The translations under genes were made by a program, and so were the position numbers. DNA of 22,465 bases. Origin: Nephromyces sp. MM_2019. Its lineage: Eukaryota; Apicomplexa; Aconoidasida; Nephromycida. Below the pieces are notes generated by a model that ran no database searches, was not told where the DNA came from, and was given only the letters and a program-made list of their open reading frames with translations. Of this stretch, positions 20,527-22,465 are shown piece by piece (position 1 is the first letter of the stretch; each line of letters begins with the position of its first letter). Location: positions 1 through 22,465 of the forward strand of contig JADHZB010000384.1 of the NCBI GenBank assembly GCA_015657535.1, read 5' to 3'.

Positions 20527-20944
20527 GTTTAATGAGATATATTGTGTATAATTAATTGGGTTTTTTTATAAAATAAAATTAAATGTGTTGTTTACAAAAT
20601 CTTATATAAAGTTTAGTTGAAAAATTGCACATAATTTATTACACCATATATATATATATATATATATTATATATAGTATAATTATATAAAAATAAAAAAA
20701 TATATAATGTATATTACCTACACACAGATATATATATACATACACATACATATTCAATTCAATATATAAATAGAAAAAAATTTAATTTAATTTTTGAAAA
20801 AATGTGTATAGTAATGATTCAATCATTGTGTATGTGTGTAAAATAAATAAAATATGTAAACATACACATAAAAGAGTTGTGAGTGTGTGTGTGTGTTTAT
20901 AAAATAAATCCGATATGTTAATACACACATGTATGTGAGTAAAA
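20519..20944. other. AT-rich spacer between convergent genes
   Basis: Contains TA microsatellite tracts (about 20646-20668) and mixed TG and CA words. I see no exon, RNA gene or protein-like frame on either strand. Confidence 0.45.
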
Positions 20945-21090
20945 TTTTAATGACTTAAAATACATACATATATAGTATGTATTTAAATGATTTAAAGTAC
21001 ACAGATATATAGTATGTATTTAAATAATTTAAAGTACACATATATATATTCATGTGTTACATCTTAATAACTTAAGTACATACATATATA
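20945..21090. repeat. 37-bp tandem repeat abutting the V-ATPase G stop codon
   Basis: Units start at 20945, 20982 and 21019 (37-base period), with a fourth, more diverged unit near 21062 that runs up to the stop codon at 21091. Each unit has a TTTAAATGATTTAAAGTACA-like half and a TATATAGTATG half. It forms the 3' UTR region of the minus-strand gene. Confidence 0.75.
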
Positions 21091-21732
21091 TTAATGTGTT
21101 TGTTGCATTTGTGCTTGCATTTTAATAGCTTGTTTAAGTTTATCAGAGATTGTTAAATCAACATTTAAAACAGCCTTATTAATATAGTCTAGTGCTTTAT
21201 CTTTATTTTGTAAATATTTTTTTTTAACATTTTCTATATCTTCAGCTGATTGATTTTTTAAAGCATCTTGATCGTTATCCGTTTGACTATATTTCTATTA
21301 TACAAAGAAAAATTTATAGGGATGTGTGTGTGTGTGTTGGGTGTGTGTGTGTTTATGGGTTAAAGTGTGTGTTATGCGATTAGTATATATAGGTGGATGT
21401 GTTTTGGGAAGGAAAAGGGTGATTTATAAAAATGTAAACATATATATTATATGTTTGTAGTTATTATATATATATATATATAAGTGTATATAGTTATGCC
21501 AGCATATGTTATGTGGGGTAATATTTGGAGGTGTGTTTGTAAAGAGGAGAATGTTCGTGTGTGAATGTAAAAGGAGTATTGTGTGTGTGTATATGTGTAT
21601 ATATAATAAATAAATATATATATCATCTTACAGTGGCTAATTCTTTGTTAAAGATTTCTTCTTCAACCATCTTAAATTGTTGAAGTTCTTCTTCAGCCTC
21701 AGTTTGAGCTGATTTTAACTTTTGTACTCGGT
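21091..21732 (-). CDS. V-type proton ATPase subunit G, 3' exons (5' partial)
   Basis: Subunit G is part of the peripheral stalk that couples the V1 and V0 sectors of the vacuolar proton pump. Two minus-strand exons, 21632-21732 and 21091-21294, join across a 337-base intron (GTAAGA donor, AATAG acceptor) and encode about 100 residues ending at TAA 21091-21093. The first exon reads RVQKLKSAQTEAEEEL and then FKMVEEEIFNKE, matching the conserved subunit G motif in which R-V-x-K-L-K is followed by an acidic coiled coil. The second continues as a charged helix (ALKNQSAEDIENVKKKYLQ, then LDYINKAVLNVDLTISDKLK). Family members are about 115-125 residues, so only about 20-25 N-terminal residues are missing. 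These would carry the LLxAExxA segment. The acceptor at 21733-21734 needs an upstream exon ending one base into a codon. No such exon is visible before the window ends. Confidence 0.85.
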
Positions 21733-22059
21733 CTAAATAATTTACAAAATGATTTATGAATAAATAATGTGTGTGTGTGCATGTGTGGATCAATTTGAGC
21801 GTTTGACAATAAAATATATATTGTTACTTAATTCATATATATGAATTCATTTGGAACATATTCATAAAGTGAAAAAATACACATGATAAAATTATTCAGG
21901 CTCATATAAAAAATTATATAAAGTCTTTTACACACACATACAAATAGTATGTATATAAAGTATAAATATGCACATATGATACAAATAAATATATGAATAC
22001 ATATGGTCCCTTCAACCTTACATACACATTAACTCTTATTCATAATTCACCCCTCCTTA
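21733..22059. other. Probable intron of V-ATPase G, no exon found
   Basis: This stretch upstream of the second-last exon of the minus-strand gene ends in a TTTAG acceptor. It has a TG run near 21769-21786 and AT-rich sequence. I searched the minus strand for a start exon with the expected LLxAE motif and did not find one. A GTAAGG donor-like word near 22059 follows a short open stretch, but phase and sequence do not fit. Confidence 0.4.
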
Positions 22060-22465
22060 CAGCCACCACATCACGTCCCCCATCACACACATATACGCAC
22101 TATCACACACACACATACCCCCTATCACATAAATACACATGCATTCACAGATACAACATAGAACACAACACACACACACACACATACACACACACACACA
22201 CAACACACACATACACACACACACACAAATACACACACACACACACAACACACACACACACACACCACACACATACACACACACACACACACACATACAC
22301 ACACATACACACATACACACACATACACATACACACACATACACATACACACACACATACATACACACACACATACACATACACACACACATACATACAC
22401 ACACACATACATACACACACACATACACACACACATACACATACACACACACATACACACACACA
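22060..22465 (+). repeat. Long CA/TACA microsatellite at the window edge
   Basis: About 400 bases of ACACAC broken by ATAC steps on the + strand; the right part alternates ACACACACAT with ACATACAC. All frames of the opposite strand are open and give only Cys/Val/Met/Tyr repeats, so the three long frames here are artefacts. It continues past the window end. Its sense-strand TG orientation for the V-ATPase G gene matches that of other introns in the window. Confidence 0.92.

Noticed and set aside
22059..22083. A short minus-strand frame ending in a GTAAGG donor-like word as the V-ATPase G start exon.
   Set aside because: The residues (MGDVMWW) do not resemble the subunit G N terminus and the phase does not fit the acceptor at 21733.
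22057..22464. Long Cys/Val/Met open frames on the minus strand.
   Set aside because: All three frames are open because the DNA is a CA/TACA microsatellite; the translations have no protein-like content.

Overview
This is an AT-rich eukaryotic nuclear window, most likely from an apicomplexan parasite. The reasons are GT-AG introns of 65 to about 490 bases, two organellar-type translation proteins with N-terminal leaders of the apicoplast kind (a bacterial-type tyrosyl-tRNA synthetase and a bL12 ribosomal protein), and gene families that fit this phylum. A haematozoan or piroplasm-like organism is my best guess, with low confidence. There are no bacterial operons, transposons, rRNA, tRNA or CRISPR arrays that I can support.

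Layout from left to right: the last two exons of a PP5-type protein phosphatase (368-649, +); a five-exon plastid-type tyrosyl-tRNA synthetase (3017-5590, +); a six-exon PA2G4/EBP1 homologue (6483-8549, -); a one-exon small secreted protein of unknown function (11155-11604, -); a one-exon bL12 with a long His/Thr/Pro-rich insert (13989-15098, -), followed by a partial second copy of its C-terminal helix; a five-exon orotidine-5'-phosphate decarboxylase (16344-18395, -); a small basic repeat-containing protein (19708-19989, +); and the last two exons of V-ATPase subunit G (21091-21732, -), whose first exon I cannot find. I placed exon borders by GT/AG sites, reading phase and family alignment from memory. 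Every multi-exon model closes in frame.

Coding sequence is under a third of the window. The rest is dominated by AT, TG/CA and TGTATA microsatellites and by minisatellites with periods of 13, 19, 23, 24, 30, 36, 37-38 and 60 bases. The TG/CA tracts are not randomly oriented: read on the sense strand, most 5' flanks are CA-rich and most 3' flanks and several introns are TG-rich. The same repeat material reaches into coding sequence in bL12, at the end of PA2G4 and probably in the small basic protein.

The genes do not form a pathway. They are housekeeping genes: signalling (PP5), organelle translation (TyrRS, bL12), growth and ribosome-linked regulation (PA2G4), pyrimidine synthesis (OMPDC) and organelle acidification (V-ATPase G), plus two uncharacterised small proteins. 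The most unusual points are the in-frame bL12 tail duplication behind the stop codon, microsatellite-like sequence translated in the bL12 leader, and the orientation-linked TG/CA landscape.
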